36,159 bases of DNA from Rhodospirillales bacterium (GCA_030744625.1 JASLQF010000059.1:1-36159); one strand, 5' to 3'; positions 8,936 through 19,415 are shown, numbered from the stretch's first letter. The notes: a model not told the origin generated them from the letters alone. Made by a program: numbers and translations.

Positions 8936-8996
8936 CGGGTCCGGGACCCGCCCCTACATTCGGCAAATAGCGTAGGGGCCGGTCTCGGACCGGCCC
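8936..8996. repeat. REP-like palindromic doublet between rsmD and mutL
   Basis: Three pairing options are packed into 61 bp between convergent genes: CGGGTC-CGG-GACCCG (8936-8950); GCCCCTAC at 8950-8957 with GTAGGGGC at 8972-8979; and GGGCCGGTC-TCG-GACCGGCCC (8976-8996). Read in opposite orientation, the two halves match at 19 of 22 positions, so this is an inverted pair of one GTAGGGGC-type palindromic unit. It resembles REP/BIME-type intergenic repeats and may also act as a bidirectional terminator. No further copy was noticed in this window. Confidence 0.6.
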
Positions 8997-9029
8997 GCTT
9001 GCGGTGATTGCATCTGAATGGATAAAGCA

Positions 9030-10832
9030 CTAGCGCCGGCCGAACAGGCGTTCGATGTCGGCGAGCTTGAGCTCCACGTAGGTGGGGCGGCCGTGGTTGC
9101 TCTGGCCGGAGTGCGGCGTCGCCTCCATCTCGCGCAGGAGCGCGTTCATCTCGGCCACGTTGAGGCGGCGCCCGGCGCGCACGCTGCCGTGGCAGGCCAT
9201 GGTCCCGCACACGTCGGCGAGGCGTTCCTTGAGGGCCAGGGCCTCGTCGTACTCGGCGATCTCGTCGGCGAGGTCGCGCACCAGGCCCTGGACGTCGGCC
9301 TCGCCCAGGAGCGCCGGCATCTCGCGCACCACCACGGCGCCCGAACCGAAGGGCTCGATCATCAGCCCCAGGTCGCCGAGCTCGTCGGCGCGGGCGGCGA
9401 GGCTGGCCGCGCCATCCTCGCCGAGTTCCACGACCTCGGGGATAAGCAAGCCCTGGCGCGCCACGCCTTGGTTTGCCAGCGCCTTCTTCATGCGCTCGTA
9501 GACCAGCCGCTCGTGGGCCGCGTGCTGGTCGACGATGACCACCCCGTCGGCGGTCTGCGCCACCACGTAGGTGGCGTGGAGCTGGCCGCGGGCGACGCCG
9601 AGGGGGTAGTCGGCCGGGGCCTCCCCGGGCTCTTCCGCTTCCTTGGCGGCCGGCGGCGCCTCCAGATCGGGCAGCGGCGCATGGTAGGCCGCGGCGCGCT
9701 CGGCCAGGCCGCGGCCGACGGCAGACATGCCGCGGGCCGCGCCGGTGGGTCGGGCGCCAGGGAACGCCGTCGTTCCACCCTCGGGGCGGGCCGCGCCCAG
9801 CGCCGCCGCCGCCACCGTGGTCGAGGCCCGGTGCCCGGCCTCGGCCAGGGCGTGCTTGAGGGCGCCGACGATGAGCCCGCGCACCAGGCCGGCATCGCGG
9901 AAACGCACCTCGGTCTTGGCCGGGTGCACGTTGACGTCGACGGCCCCCGGCGGCGCGTCGACGAACAGCGCCAGCAGGGGATGGCGGTCGCCGGCGAGAA
10001 GGTCCCGATAGGCCCCGCGCACGGCGCCGAACAGCAGCTTGTCGCGCACCGGGCGCCCGTTGACGAACAGGAACTGCATGGCCGCCGTGCCCCGGTTCAA
10101 GGTGGGCAGCCCGATATGGCCGGTGAGGCGCACGCCCTCGCGCTCGGCCTCGACGGCGAGGGCGTTTTCGGCGAACTCGCGGCCCATGATGGCGGCCAGG
10201 CGATCGAGGCGGGCGGCAAACAGGTCGCCCTCGGCGGGCGCCAGCTTGAGCAGGCTGCGCTCGCCGTCACTCACCGAGAACGCGGCCTCGGGGTGGGCCA
10301 TGGCGAGGCGCTTCACGGCGTCGAGGGCGTGGCTGGTCTCGGTGCGCGGCGTCTTCAGGAACTTGAGCCGGGCCGGCGTCGCGAAGAAGAGATCGCGCAC
10401 TTCGACCCGGGTACCCGGCCCGCCCGAGGCCGGCCGCGGGGCGTCGGCGCGCCCGCCCTCGAGGCTGAGCATCCAGGCCTCGGCGGCGCCTTGCGGGCGG
10501 CTCGTGATCTCGAGGCGGCTGACGGCGCCGATGGAGGGCAGCGCCTCGCCCCGGAAACCGAGGGTGGCGATGTTCTCGAGGTCGTCGCCGGGAAGCTTGG
10601 AGGTGGCGTGGCGTCGCACCGCCAACTCGAGCTCCGCCGCCGTCATGCCGGCGCCGTCGTCGGCCACCGAGATCAGCGTGCGTCCGCCGTCGCGGATAAC
10701 CACGTCGATGCGCACGGCGCCGGCGTCCAGGCTGTTCTCGACCAGTTCCTTGACGGCAGAGGCCGGGCGCTCCACCACCTCGCCGGCGGCGATGCGGTTG
10801 ACGGTGGTCTCGGGCAACAGGCGGAGGGTCAT
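9030..10832 (-). CDS. mutL: DNA mismatch repair protein MutL
   Basis: A 600-residue mismatch-repair ATPase that couples MutS recognition to strand incision. The GHKL ATPase motifs are intact: [19 protein letters not shown], and [11 protein letters not shown]. The C-terminal dimerisation domain contains [12 protein letters not shown] near residue 434, matching the DQHA-x2-E-x4-E metal-binding motif of MutL endonucleases. E. coli MutL lacks this motif, so methyl-independent incision is expected here. The Pro/Ala-rich linker lies between the domains. The ATG at 10832 overlaps the pgi stop as ATGA, so mutL is the last gene of a pgi-mutL unit. Confidence 0.97.
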   Translation of the reverse strand: MTLRLLPETTVNRIAAGEVVERPASAVKELVENSLDAGAVRIDVVIRDGGRTLISVADDGAGMTAAELELAVRRHATSKLPGDDLENIATLGFRGEALPSIGAVSRLEITSRPQGAAEAWMLSLEGGRADAPRPASGGPGTRVEVRDLFFATPARLKFLKTPRTETSHALDAVKRLAMAHPEAAFSVSDGERSLLKLAPAEGDLFAARLDRLAAIMGREFAENALAVEAEREGVRLTGHIGLPTLNRGTAAMQFLFVNGRPVRDKLLFGAVRGAYRDLLAGDRHPLLALFVDAPPGAVDVNVHPAKTEVRFRDAGLVRGLIVGALKHALAEAGHRASTTVAAAALGAARPEGGTTAFPGARPTGAARGMSAVGRGLAERAAAYHAPLPDLEAPPAAKEAEEPGEAPADYPLGVARGQLHATYVVAQTADGVVIVDQHAAHERLVYERMKKALANQGVARQGLLIPEVVELGEDGAASLAARADELGDLGLMIEPFGSGAVVVREMPALLGEADVQGLVRDLADEIAEYDEALALKERLADVCGTMACHGSVRAGRRLNVAEMNALLREMEATPHSGQSNHGRPTYVELKLADIERLFGRR

Positions 10833-12436
10833 GGCGGTCCCGCCCTCAGAGCTTTGAAATGGTTGATCAGGCCGTCGGTGGACGAATCGTGGCCACGCGC
10901 CGGTTGGGCGTCTTCGATCGCGGGCAGGATGGTGCCGGCCAATTCCTTGCCCAGTTCGACGCCCCACTGGTCGAAGGAATTGATGCCCCAGATAACGCCC
11001 TGGACGAACACCTTGTGCTCGTAGAGGGCGATCAGCATGCCCAGCGTGCGCGCGTCGAAGCGGCGCACCAGGATCGAGTTGCTGGGCCGGTTGCCCGCGA
11101 GCGCCTTGTGGGGCGCCAGGGGCGCCGCCTCCATGGCGCTCCCGCCGGTCATCAAGGCGGCGCTCTGGGCGAAAAAATTTGCCAGCAGGAGGGCGTGATG
11201 GCCGTCCACCGGGTTGTGGGTCTCGGCGGCGGCGATGAAGTCCGCCGGGATCAGCCGGGTGCCCTGGTGGAGAAGCTGGAAGAAGGCGTGCTGGCCGTCG
11301 GTGCCCGGCGCGCCGAAGACGACGGGTGCGGTGGCGCGCGCGGCGGGCGCGCCGTCGCGGGTGACGCTCTTTCCGTTGCTTTCCATGTCGAGCTGTTGCA
11401 AGTGGGCGGGCAGGCGCCGCAGGTACTGGTCGTAGGGGACGACGGCATGGCACCCGGCGCCGAAGAAGTCGATGTACCAGACGCCAAGCAGGGCCAGGAC
11501 CACCGGCATGTTGGCCTCCAGCGGCGCGCTCAGGAAGTGCTCGTCCATGGCGTGGGCGCCGTCCAGAAGTTCCTCGAAACGGTCCATGCCGACGGCGACG
11601 GCGATGGAAAGGCCGGCCGCCGACCACAGGGAAGTGCGCCCGCCGACCCAGTCCCAGAGTTCGAATACGTGCTCGGCCTCGACGCCGAAAGCCGCCGCCG
11701 CCCCGGCTTCTGCCGTGACGGCGGCGAAATGGCGCCCCACCGCCGCCTCGCCCAGCGCCCCGGCGAGCCAAGCCCGCGCCGTCTTCGCGTTGGCCACGGT
11801 CTCGACGGTGGTAAAGGTCTTGGAGACGACGATGAACAGGGTGGTGGCGGCCTCCAGGCCCTTCAGGGTCTCGACCATGTGGGTGCCGTCCACGTTGGAG
11901 ACGAAATGGACGCCGAGCCCGGGCTTGCGATAGGGGGTCAGCGCCTCCACCACCATCGCCGGGCCGAGGTGCGAGCCGCCGATGCCGATGTTGACGACGT
12001 CGGTGATCGGCGTGCCCGTGGCCCCCTTCCAGGCGCCGCCGCCGAGTTCGTCGGCGAAGGCCCGCATGCGCGACAGCACCGCCTCGACGGCGGGCATGAC
12101 GTCGGCGCCGTCGACCGCCATGGGGCGCCCGGAGCGGTTGCGCAGCGCCACATGCAAGGCGGCGCGGTCCTCGCTGGTGTTGATGCGCTCTCCGGCGAAC
12201 ATGCGCCGGCGCCAACCCTCGACGTCGGCGGCGCGCGCCAGATCAGCGAGCAAGGACATGGTCTCGGCCGTGACGCGGTTCTTGGAATAGTCGAGAAGCA
12301 GGTCGCCGTGCTTCAGCGAGAAGCGTGAAAACCGTTCGGGGTCTTCCTCGAACAGGGTCCGCATGTGGGCCGGCGCCACCCGGCTGTGATGGGCTTGCAG
12401 CGCCTTCCAGGCCGGGGAGCTATTCGAGGACGCCAT
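10829..12436 (-). CDS. pgi: Glucose-6-phosphate isomerase
   Basis: A 535-residue glycolytic enzyme interconverting glucose 6-phosphate and fructose 6-phosphate. Recognisable segments are [11 protein letters not shown] (sugar-phosphate binding), [24 protein letters not shown] (PGI signature 1, with T where Y is usual), [18 protein letters not shown] text, and [14 protein letters not shown] (signature 2) near the C-terminus. Length is typical of the E. coli type. It is coupled to mutL by a four-base overlap and lies 84 bp downstream of the second M16 peptidase gene. Confidence 0.97.
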   Translation of the reverse strand: MASSNSSPAWKALQAHHSRVAPAHMRTLFEEDPERFSRFSLKHGDLLLDYSKNRVTAETMSLLADLARAADVEGWRRRMFAGERINTSEDRAALHVALRNRSGRPMAVDGADVMPAVEAVLSRMRAFADELGGGAWKGATGTPITDVVNIGIGGSHLGPAMVVEALTPYRKPGLGVHFVSNVDGTHMVETLKGLEAATTLFIVVSKTFTTVETVANAKTARAWLAGALGEAAVGRHFAAVTAEAGAAAAFGVEAEHVFELWDWVGGRTSLWSAAGLSIAVAVGMDRFEELLDGAHAMDEHFLSAPLEANMPVVLALLGVWYIDFFGAGCHAVVPYDQYLRRLPAHLQQLDMESNGKSVTRDGAPAARATAPVVFGAPGTDGQHAFFQLLHQGTRLIPADFIAAAETHNPVDGHHALLLANFFAQSAALMTGGSAMEAAPLAPHKALAGNRPSNSILVRRFDARTLGMLIALYEHKVFVQGVIWGINSFDQWGVELGKELAGTILPAIEDAQPARGHDSSTDGLINHFKALRAGPP

Positions 12437-12520
12437 GCGAAGGTCCGGGTTCCAGACGCCTATGCGGGAGCCTCAGACTACCAGACAAAGGACAGCGCAA
12501 CCACCCCGGCCGGCGCCGTC

Positions 12521-13885
12521 TCACTCGGTGGCGGCGAGGCCATCGGGCTCGCCGACGACGACGACAGTGAGCCCGTCCGGGTCGAGAAAGCGGCGCGCCA
12601 CCCGACCCACGTCGGCCAACGTCACCGCCTCGATAATGCCGTTGCGGCGGTCCAGGTAGTCGATACCGAGGCTCTCGAGCTGCATGGCGACGAGGATGCC
12701 GGCGACGCTACGGCTCGAGGTGAAGCGCAGGGGGAAGGAGCCCGTGAGGTAGGTCTTGGCGTCGGCCAGTTCCTGGGCGCTCGGGCCCTCCTCCGCCATG
12801 CGCCGCCAGATGGCGCGGACGACGGCGAGGGTGTCGGCGACGCGCTCGTTGGCGGTGCCGGCGCCGCCGACGATGAGCGCCGCGTGGTCGAGCGGGTTGA
12901 GGTAGCTGTAAACGGAATAGGCGAGGCCGCGCTTCTCGCGCACCTCGTTGTAAAGGCGCGACGTGAAACCGCCGCCGCCCAGCACGTAGTTCATGACATA
13001 GGCGGCGTAAAAGTCGGGGTCGTCGCGCTTCGGCCCGCCGTGACCGAACACGATGGCGCTCTGCGGCACCGCCTTGTTGATGACCACGGTCTTACCGCTC
13101 GCCCGGGGTCGGGTATCGGCGACCTTCCAGGAGGAGGCCTTGGCCGGCAGCGCCCCCAACGTTCGGTCGAGGAGGGGGGCCAGCTCATCGGCCGAGATAT
13201 CGCCGACAACCCCGATCACCAGATTGTCGCGCCCCAGCCGCTCGGCCACGAAGCGCCGCAGGTCCCCGACGGAGACGGCACCGACGCTTTCCAGCGTCCC
13301 CCGCACGGGCCTGCCGTAGGGATGATCGGGAAAGAGGGCGCGCGCTAGTGCACGCCGCGCGATGGCGTCCGGGTCCTCGAGAGCCCTCTTCAAGCTGGTC
13401 AGAATCTGGGTGCGGATGCGCTCCACCGGCGCCTCGTCGAAACGCGGTGCGCCGAGGGCCAGCCGCAACAGCCCGAAGGCCGCGTCGCGGTTCTCGGTCA
13501 GTGTCCTCAGGCGCCCGCCGAAAACGTCGCGCCCGGCGTCGAATCGCAACGAGATCGACTGGTCTTCGAGGCGCCCTTGAAAGGCCTGGGAGTCGAGGTC
13601 GCCGGCGCCCTCGTCCAAGAGCGACGAGACCATCTCGGCCAGCCCCTCCTTGCCCGCCGGGTCGAGGGCGGCGCCGCCGCGAAAGGCCAAGCGCACGGTG
13701 ATGATGGGGTTGGCGTGATCGCGCACCAGCCAAGCCTCGATGCCACCGGTGCTCCGTACGCGCTCGACCTCGACGGCCGCCGCCGGCTGGGCGAGGGCGG
13801 CCATCGCCAAGGCCAGCCCCAAGACCACGCACCATGGGCGAAGGGCGGCGGCAAGGGCGGAAGCGGCAGTCACGGCGGTGCTCAT
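12521..13885 (-). CDS. M16-family peptidase, second subunit (no zinc motif)
   Basis: A 454-residue exported protein with the M16 (pitrilysin-type) fold. The N-terminal hydrophobic stretch (about residues 16-37, ending QPAAA) is a signal peptide. The HxxEH zinc motif is absent: the equivalent helix reads GKEGLAEMVSSLLDEGAG. The C-terminal half retains GGGGFTSRLYNEVREKRGLAYSV, the conserved R/Y region that closes over substrate. This pattern is typical of the non-catalytic partner in heterodimeric M16 enzymes. Its ATG overlaps the stop of the catalytic M16 gene by four bases, which supports stoichiometric expression of the two. Confidence 0.92.
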   Translation of the reverse strand: MSTAVTAASALAAALRPWCVVLGLALAMAALAQPAAAVEVERVRSTGGIEAWLVRDHANPIITVRLAFRGGAALDPAGKEGLAEMVSSLLDEGAGDLDSQAFQGRLEDQSISLRFDAGRDVFGGRLRTLTENRDAAFGLLRLALGAPRFDEAPVERIRTQILTSLKRALEDPDAIARRALARALFPDHPYGRPVRGTLESVGAVSVGDLRRFVAERLGRDNLVIGVVGDISADELAPLLDRTLGALPAKASSWKVADTRPRASGKTVVINKAVPQSAIVFGHGGPKRDDPDFYAAYVMNYVLGGGGFTSRLYNEVREKRGLAYSVYSYLNPLDHAALIVGGAGTANERVADTLAVVRAIWRRMAEEGPSAQELADAKTYLTGSFPLRFTSSRSVAGILVAMQLESLGIDYLDRRNGIIEAVTLADVGRVARRFLDPDGLTVVVVGEPDGLAATE

Positions 13886-15297
13886 TTCCGCCTCGGGGCC
13901 TTTTCGGGCAACAACAGCGCCGTGACCGAACGACTTTCGTCGAACACGGCGCGCGCCCCGGCGGCGATCTGGCCGGCGGTGACGGCGTCGATGCGCGCCG
14001 GCCACGATTCGACCTCTTCGACGGTGCGCCCGGTGGCCAGCGCCGCGCCCAGCACCCGCACCCCGGTGCTCAGGGAATCGCGGGCATAGACGGTGCTTGC
14101 CCGCATGCGCCGCTTGGCGCGCGCCACCTCGTCCTCTCCGACGCCGTCGCGGAGAAGCGCCGCGATCTCGCCGTCGACGGCGACGGCCAGGGTTTCCAAA
14201 TCGACGCCGGGCACCGGACTGGCGTAGACGACGAAGGTCGATGGCCCGAGACCGTCGGCGTCGTAGAAGGCCCCGGCGGAGACCGCCAGTTTGCGTTCCA
14301 CCACCAGCGAGCGGTAGAGCCGGCTGGTCGCCCCCTGGCCAAGGATCTCGACCAGCACCTCGAGGGGGTAGGTGTGGCGCGTCTCTCCGGTGCCATGGCT
14401 GGGAGCGAGGTAGGTGCGGCTCCAGGTCGGCTGGCGCACACGCGCGTCCTTCATCACGACGTTGCGCGCCGCCCTCTGCGGCGGTTCCTGGGGACGCGCG
14501 CGGGCCGGCATGGGACGCGGCGGAATGGCGCCATAGTACTTCTCGGCGAGGGGGCGCAGCTCGGCGGCGGTGATGTCGCCGGCCACCGTCAGGATGGCGT
14601 TGTTGGGCGCGTACCAACGCCGGTAGAAGGCGGCAAGGTCCTCCGAACTCAAGGCGCGCACTTCGTGCTCCCAGCCGATGACCGGCCGGCCGTAGGGGTG
14701 GTTGAGATAAAGGGTGGCATTGACGTGTTCGCGCAGGATGGCGGCGGGGTCGTTGTCGGTGCGGGCGCGGCGTTCCTCGAAGATGACCTGGCGCTCGGGT
14801 TCCACCTCGTCCTCATTGAACACCAGGTTGGACATGCGGTCGGCTTCCATCTCCATGACCAACTCCAGGCGGTCCTTGGCGACGGTCTGGTAATAGCCCG
14901 TGTAGTCCGACGACGTGAAGGCGTTTTCGCGCCCGCCATTACGCGCCACCATGCGGGAGAATTCACCGGCCGGCCGCGTCTTCGTCCCCTTGAACATGAG
15001 GTGTTCGAGGAAGTGCGCGATGCCCGACTTGCCGGGCGGCTCGTCGGCGGCACCGACCATGTACCACACCATGTGGGTGACCACCGGGACACGGTGGTTG
15101 GACACCACCACCACCCGCATGCCGTTGTCCAGCGTGAAGGTCTCGGGGTTGAAAACGCCGGTCCGCCCGGCACCTCCGGCCGTGGCGGTACGTTCTTCCC
15201 CGGCCCGGGCCGTCGCGGCGCTCCACGCCACGATGCCGAGGAGGGCGATCGCCACGGCCACTTGCATCCATGTTCGTAGCGAGGTTCCGGTTGCCAT
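13882..15297 (-). CDS. M16-family zinc peptidase, catalytic subunit
   Basis: A 471-residue periplasmic peptidase of the pitrilysin/PqqL type that likely degrades or trims exported peptides. A signal peptide covers residues 1-32 (cleavage near ARA-G). The zinc site HFLEH is at residues 95-99 (H95, E98 catalytic base, H99), and the distal glutamate is in VIFEERR near residue 174. The ATG at 15297 begins MATGTS. A GTG two codons upstream (15303) has AGGGA at a better eight-base spacing and could be the real start; the mature protein would be the same. The downstream partner gene lacks the zinc motif, so a heterodimer is likely. Confidence 0.93.
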   Translation of the reverse strand: MATGTSLRTWMQVAVAIALLGIVAWSAATARAGEERTATAGGAGRTGVFNPETFTLDNGMRVVVVSNHRVPVVTHMVWYMVGAADEPPGKSGIAHFLEHLMFKGTKTRPAGEFSRMVARNGGRENAFTSSDYTGYYQTVAKDRLELVMEMEADRMSNLVFNEDEVEPERQVIFEERRARTDNDPAAILREHVNATLYLNHPYGRPVIGWEHEVRALSSEDLAAFYRRWYAPNNAILTVAGDITAAELRPLAEKYYGAIPPRPMPARARPQEPPQRAARNVVMKDARVRQPTWSRTYLAPSHGTGETRHTYPLEVLVEILGQGATSRLYRSLVVERKLAVSAGAFYDADGLGPSTFVVYASPVPGVDLETLAVAVDGEIAALLRDGVGEDEVARAKRRMRASTVYARDSLSTGVRVLGAALATGRTVEEVESWPARIDAVTAGQIAAGARAVFDESRSVTALLLPEKAPRRK

Positions 15298-15448
15298 GTT
15301 CACACCCAAGATCCCTACGAAGGAGCACCGGCGCGTGCCGGCGGCCGGTAATGTAGTCGCACCAGGCGCGCCCGCAAAATCACAGGCGTGTGACGGACGC
15401 CCGGCGACCGGCACCGGCGCCCGGCGGTTCCGCCAACGTCCCTTCGCG

Positions 15449-15982
15449 TCACTTGCGTTGGATGGTCGGAGATTCTTCCCCGGTGACCGGTTGGCCCTGC
15501 TCGATGGCATCGCGGATGCGCTCGGCTTCCTTCGCGGGGTCGATAACGGGCTCATCCTTGGCGCCGCGCCAGAACAGCAGGCGGTCGGTCAACGTCTTGT
15601 CGCCCGTCGCCACCAGCGAGGACTCCTCGTTGATGAGCGCGCGGATGTCGGGGTTCGCTTCGAGGGCGCCGGTCTCGCGCAACAGGACTTGCACGCCCAG
15701 GCTCGAGCCGCGCGGCGGCGGGCGCAGAATGGGATTGCCGCGCCCGGCGCCAAGCACGGCGCGCTTGGCCTGGAAGCGCGGCGTGCTTTTCTGCGGGCGC
15801 GGCGTACCGGGGCGCGGCGGGCGCAAACCGAAATCCGGAGGCATGCTGAGCGGCGGCTCCGAGAAGACGGCGAATTCATCGGGCGCCGACTTTTTCTCGG
15901 TGAACATCTCGCTTACCGAGTCGCAGCTCCCCAGTCCGATCGCAAGGAAACACGCGACCATGAACAAGCTTGCTCTGTTCAT
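15449..15982 (-). CDS. DUF3035 lipoprotein, BamF-like
   Basis: A 177-residue lipoprotein with a lipobox (LGSC, lipidated C20) after a short hydrophobic signal. The segment PDEFAVFSEPPLSMPPDF (about residues 34-51) followed by LRPPRPG is the conserved motif of DUF3035 proteins, which have been described as BamF-like subunits of the alphaproteobacterial outer-membrane beta-barrel assembly machine, with similarity to the N-terminal motif of BamC. The rest is low-complexity and probably unstructured. Its ATG overlaps the lspA stop (ATGA). LspA is the peptidase that would mature this lipoprotein. The BAM role is inferred from family knowledge, not shown by this sequence. Confidence 0.8.
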   Translation of the reverse strand: MNRASLFMVACFLAIGLGSCDSVSEMFTEKKSAPDEFAVFSEPPLSMPPDFGLRPPRPGTPRPQKSTPRFQAKRAVLGAGRGNPILRPPPRGSSLGVQVLLRETGALEANPDIRALINEESSLVATGDKTLTDRLLFWRGAKDEPVIDPAKEAERIRDAIEQGQPVTGEESPTIQRK

Positions 15983-16497
15983 TGTCCGCTGTCCGTCATA
16001 TCGCTGGTTCCGTCTCTATTTTTAGGCCTTTCGCGGCGCGCAAACAAGGATTCAAGAACGAGTATGGCGGCGCCCATGGTAATGCCTGCGTCGGCGACGT
16101 TGAAGGCGGGCCAATGAAAGCCGGCCGCGTAAAAGTCCAAAAAATCGGCGACCGCGCCGAAGCGCAAGCGATCGACGACATTGCCGAGGGCGCCACCGAT
16201 GATCAATCCGATGGCGACGGCCACGACGGGCCGATCGTTGCGCCACAGCCAAACCGACAAGACCGCCACGATGACCACCGCCACCAGGGGCAGAATCCAG
16301 GCGCTCAACGCCGATTCATGGTTCATCAGCCCGAAGCTGATGCCCCGGTTCCAACCCATGACCAGATTGAAGAACGGGGTCACCGGAATGACCCTGGGCG
16401 GGTTCATGACCTCATTGATCACCCACCATTTGCTGGCCTGATCGACGATCAGGACCAGCGTCGCCAACGCCAACCCCCAGCTGCCTGGAACCTTCAT
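15979..16497 (-). CDS. lspA: Lipoprotein signal peptidase (signal peptidase II)
   Basis: A 172-residue inner-membrane aspartyl peptidase that removes signal peptides from prolipoproteins. Four hydrophobic segments are visible at about residues 7-25, 66-85, 91-108 and 134-152. The catalytic aspartates are in GNVVDR (D109) and FNVADA (D136), both family signatures, and N-terminal DQASKWW is conserved. It lies 33 bp downstream of ileS, the same order seen in many Proteobacteria, and overlaps the BamF-like lipoprotein gene by four bases. Confidence 0.97.
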   Translation of the reverse strand: MKVPGSWGLALATLVLIVDQASKWWVINEVMNPPRVIPVTPFFNLVMGWNRGISFGLMNHESALSAWILPLVAVVIVAVLSVWLWRNDRPVVAVAIGLIIGGALGNVVDRLRFGAVADFLDFYAAGFHWPAFNVADAGITMGAAILVLESLFARRERPKNRDGTSDMTDSGQ

Positions 16498-16530
16498 GTC
16501 GACAAGTCCTTGCCCTGGCGGCCCTCGGCC

Positions 16531-19365
16531 TCAGGCGTTCGTGGCGAGGTGGACCTTGACCGCGTCGGCGCAACGCCCGCAGACTTCGGGAAGCTCGGGA
16601 TCGTCGCCGACGTCTTCCAGAACCCGCCAGCAGCGATCGCACTTGTGGCCCCCGGCCGGGCCGATGGCAACCGCCACGCCAGGCACTTCGTCCAACGTGA
16701 AGGCGTCCGCCGGCGCCTCGCCCTGGCCGATCGTAATACCCGAGGTGATCGCCACTTCCGCGAGATCGATGCCATCCAGCGCGTCCAGGTACCGCGCGTC
16801 GGCGTAAACTTCGGCGTGGGCCTCGAGGCTCGATCCGATACGCTTGCCGGCGCGCTCGACCTCCAGGATTCCGGTAATCACCCGGCGCATCTGGCGGATG
16901 TGGTGCCAGCGCGCCGCCAAGGCGTCGTTGCGCCAGGTCAGGGGAATCTCGGGAAAGAGGCGCACATGCACGCTTTCGTCCTTGCCGGGATGGCGCGCAA
17001 TCCAGGCCTCCTCGGCGGTAAAGCAGGTGATGGGGGCGAGCCAGGCGGTGAGACAGTCGAACAAGGTATCGAGCACCGAGCGCGCCGCCCGCCGGCGCCG
17101 GGCATCGGCGCGGTCGCAATAGAGGCTGTCCTTGCGCACATCGAAGTAGAACGCCGACAGGTCGACGGCGCAGAAATTGTGAAGCTCGGTGAACAGCTGA
17201 TGGAATTCGAAATCCTCGCAGGCCTGGCGCACCACGCGGTCCAGTTCCCAAATCCGGTGCAGGACCCAGCGCTCGAGTTCGGGCATGTCGGCGAGGTCCG
17301 CCCGTTCGCTATCCTCGAAGCCGTTCAAGTTTCCGAGAATGAAACGCAACGTGTTGCGCAGCCGCCGGTAGATGTCGGCGTGGTGCTTGAGGATATCGGT
17401 ACCGATGCGAAGGTCCTCGGAATAATCGGAACCCACCACCCACAGGCGCAGGATGTCGGCCCCGCGGCTGTTCACCACGTCATGCGGCGAGACGATGTTG
17501 CCCAGCGACTTGGACATTTTCTGGCCGTCCTCGCCCATCACGAAGCCATGGGTGAGCACCGCCTCGTAGGGCGCCCGGCCCCGGGTCCCGCAGGATTCGA
17601 GAAGCGACGAATGAAACCAGCCACGGTGCTGGTCGGTGCCCTCGAGATAGAGGGAAGCCGGCCACTTCAAATCGGCGCGGGTCTCGAGAACGAAACCGTG
17701 GGTGGAGCCCGAATCGAACCACACATCGAGGATGTCCATGACCTGATCGTAGTCCTCCGGGTCGTACTCGGGCGCCAGGAAGCGCGATGCATCGGACGAA
17801 AACCAGCAGTCGGCGCCTTCCTCCTCAACCGCCTCGACGATGCGCTGGAAGACCGACTCGTCGCGTAGCGGCTGGCCGCTTTTCTTGTCGACGAACACGG
17901 TGATGGGCACGCCCCAGGCGCGTTGGCGCGACACGCACCAGTCGGGCCGCGTCTCGATCATGCCATGGAGCCGCGCCCGCCCGGATTCGGGGACGAAGCG
18001 GGTCTGTTCGATGGCATCCAGGGCTGTTGCGCGCAGGCCCGTCTTCTCCATGGAGATGAACCACTGGGGCGTATTGCGGAAAATTAGCGGCGCCTTGGAA
18101 CGCCAGGAATGAGGATAGCTGTGGACGAGGCGGCCCGAGGCGAGCAGCGCCCCGGCCTCTTTCAGCGCCTCGACAACGGCGCCGTTGGCGTCCCCCGGCT
18201 TGCCGTCGGCCGTCAGCACGCGTTTGCCGGCGAACAGCGGCACGGCCCCGATGAAAACGCCATCGGCGTCCACCGTGTCGGGCATCGGCAGGCCGTGCTT
18301 GACACCAAGATCCCAGTCGTCGGCCCCGTGGCCCGGCGCGATATGGACGACGCCGGTGCCGGCGTCCACGTCGACGAAACCGGCGGCCAGCGCCGGGACC
18401 TCGAAATCGTACCCGCCCCCGTGCAGGGGGTGGCGGCAGACCGTGCCTTCCAGACCCGTGAGCTCCGCCACCAGCCACCATTCGGTGATCCTGGCTTCCT
18501 CCCTGACCGCTTCGGCCAACGCCTTGGCCACGACCAGGCGCTCGCCGGGGACTGCCAGGCTGTCCTCGCCGGTGCCCATCACTTCATAGACCCCATAGTC
18601 GACATCCTTGCCGTAGGCGACGGCGCGGTTGCCTGGAATGGTCCATGGGGTCGTCGTCCAGATGAGGACGGACGCGCCCTCGATGCCGGGCGACTGCGCC
18701 ATGGCGACGGGGAAGCGCGCCATGATCGTCGTCGAGGTGTGATCGTGGTACTCGACCTCGGCCTCGGCCAACGCCGTCTTTTCCACGACCGACCACAGCA
18801 CCGGCTTGGCGCCCTTGTAGAGCGAACCGTTCATGAGAAACTTGCCGAGCTCGCGCACGATCTGGGCCTCGGCCGCAAAGCTCATGGTGGTGTAAGGGTT
18901 CTCCCAATCGCCGACGCAGCCCAGGCGCTTGAACTCGTCGCGCTGGACGCCGATCCAGCGTTCGGCGAACTCCCGGCACTCCTGGCGGAATTTCACGATG
19001 GGGACGGCGTCCTTGTCCTTGTCGGCGGCGCGGTACTTCTCCTCGATCTTCCATTCGATGGGCAGGCCATGGCAGTCCCAGCCCGGCACGTAGTTGGAAT
19101 CCTTGCCCAGCATCTGTTGCGAGCGGGTGACCACGTCCTTGAGAATCTTGTTGAGCGCGGTGCCGATGTGGATGTGCCCGTTGGCGTAGGGCGGTCCATC
19201 GTGGAGGATGAACTTCTCGCGCCCCTCGGCGGCTTGCCGATTGCGGCGGTAAAGGTCTAGTTCTTCCCAGCGCTCCAGGATCTCGGGCTCGCGGCGCGGC
19301 AGGCCCGCCTTCATGGAAAAGTCGGTGCGGGGAAGGTACACCGTCGATTTATAGTCCACGCTCAT
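16531..19365 (-). CDS. ileS: Isoleucyl-tRNA synthetase
   Basis: A 944-residue class Ia synthetase charging tRNA-Ile with isoleucine in the cytoplasm. The HIGH motif appears as HIHIG at residues 64-68, preceded by DGPPYANG; the KMSKS motif (DGQKMSKSLGN) is near residue 618. The large insertion between them is the CP1 editing domain that hydrolyses Val-tRNA-Ile. The C-terminal zinc finger has paired cysteines in CDRCW and CGRCAD. This is the ordinary bacterial form with the C-terminal zinc site. It is 50 bp downstream of ribF and 33 bp upstream of lspA. Confidence 0.98.
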   Translation of the reverse strand: MSVDYKSTVYLPRTDFSMKAGLPRREPEILERWEELDLYRRNRQAAEGREKFILHDGPPYANGHIHIGTALNKILKDVVTRSQQMLGKDSNYVPGWDCHGLPIEWKIEEKYRAADKDKDAVPIVKFRQECREFAERWIGVQRDEFKRLGCVGDWENPYTTMSFAAEAQIVRELGKFLMNGSLYKGAKPVLWSVVEKTALAEAEVEYHDHTSTTIMARFPVAMAQSPGIEGASVLIWTTTPWTIPGNRAVAYGKDVDYGVYEVMGTGEDSLAVPGERLVVAKALAEAVREEARITEWWLVAELTGLEGTVCRHPLHGGGYDFEVPALAAGFVDVDAGTGVVHIAPGHGADDWDLGVKHGLPMPDTVDADGVFIGAVPLFAGKRVLTADGKPGDANGAVVEALKEAGALLASGRLVHSYPHSWRSKAPLIFRNTPQWFISMEKTGLRATALDAIEQTRFVPESGRARLHGMIETRPDWCVSRQRAWGVPITVFVDKKSGQPLRDESVFQRIVEAVEEEGADCWFSSDASRFLAPEYDPEDYDQVMDILDVWFDSGSTHGFVLETRADLKWPASLYLEGTDQHRGWFHSSLLESCGTRGRAPYEAVLTHGFVMGEDGQKMSKSLGNIVSPHDVVNSRGADILRLWVVGSDYSEDLRIGTDILKHHADIYRRLRNTLRFILGNLNGFEDSERADLADMPELERWVLHRIWELDRVVRQACEDFEFHQLFTELHNFCAVDLSAFYFDVRKDSLYCDRADARRRRAARSVLDTLFDCLTAWLAPITCFTAEEAWIARHPGKDESVHVRLFPEIPLTWRNDALAARWHHIRQMRRVITGILEVERAGKRIGSSLEAHAEVYADARYLDALDGIDLAEVAITSGITIGQGEAPADAFTLDEVPGVAVAIGPAGGHKCDRCWRVLEDVGDDPELPEVCGRCADAVKVHLATNA

Positions 19366-19415
19366 TTTTCGGCTCGCTGGCTTGGTGGGTCTTGGGCTCG
19401 ATTCCCGGGCATTCT

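Noticed and set aside
10829..10832. Four-base gene overlaps considered as frameshift or fusion sites
   Set aside because: Each overlap has a complete stop and start (ATGA, GTGA or TTGA) with full-length products on both sides; this is ordinary translational coupling.
9018..11024. A 668-codon open frame on the plus strand opposite mutL
   Set aside because: It lies entirely antisense to mutL and pgi, which have full motif sets; composition is typical of a GC-driven shadow frame.
16439..16453. Near-palindrome CTGATCG-ACGATCAG considered as an operator
   Set aside because: It lies inside lspA coding sequence where codon constraints explain it, and no promoter is expected there.
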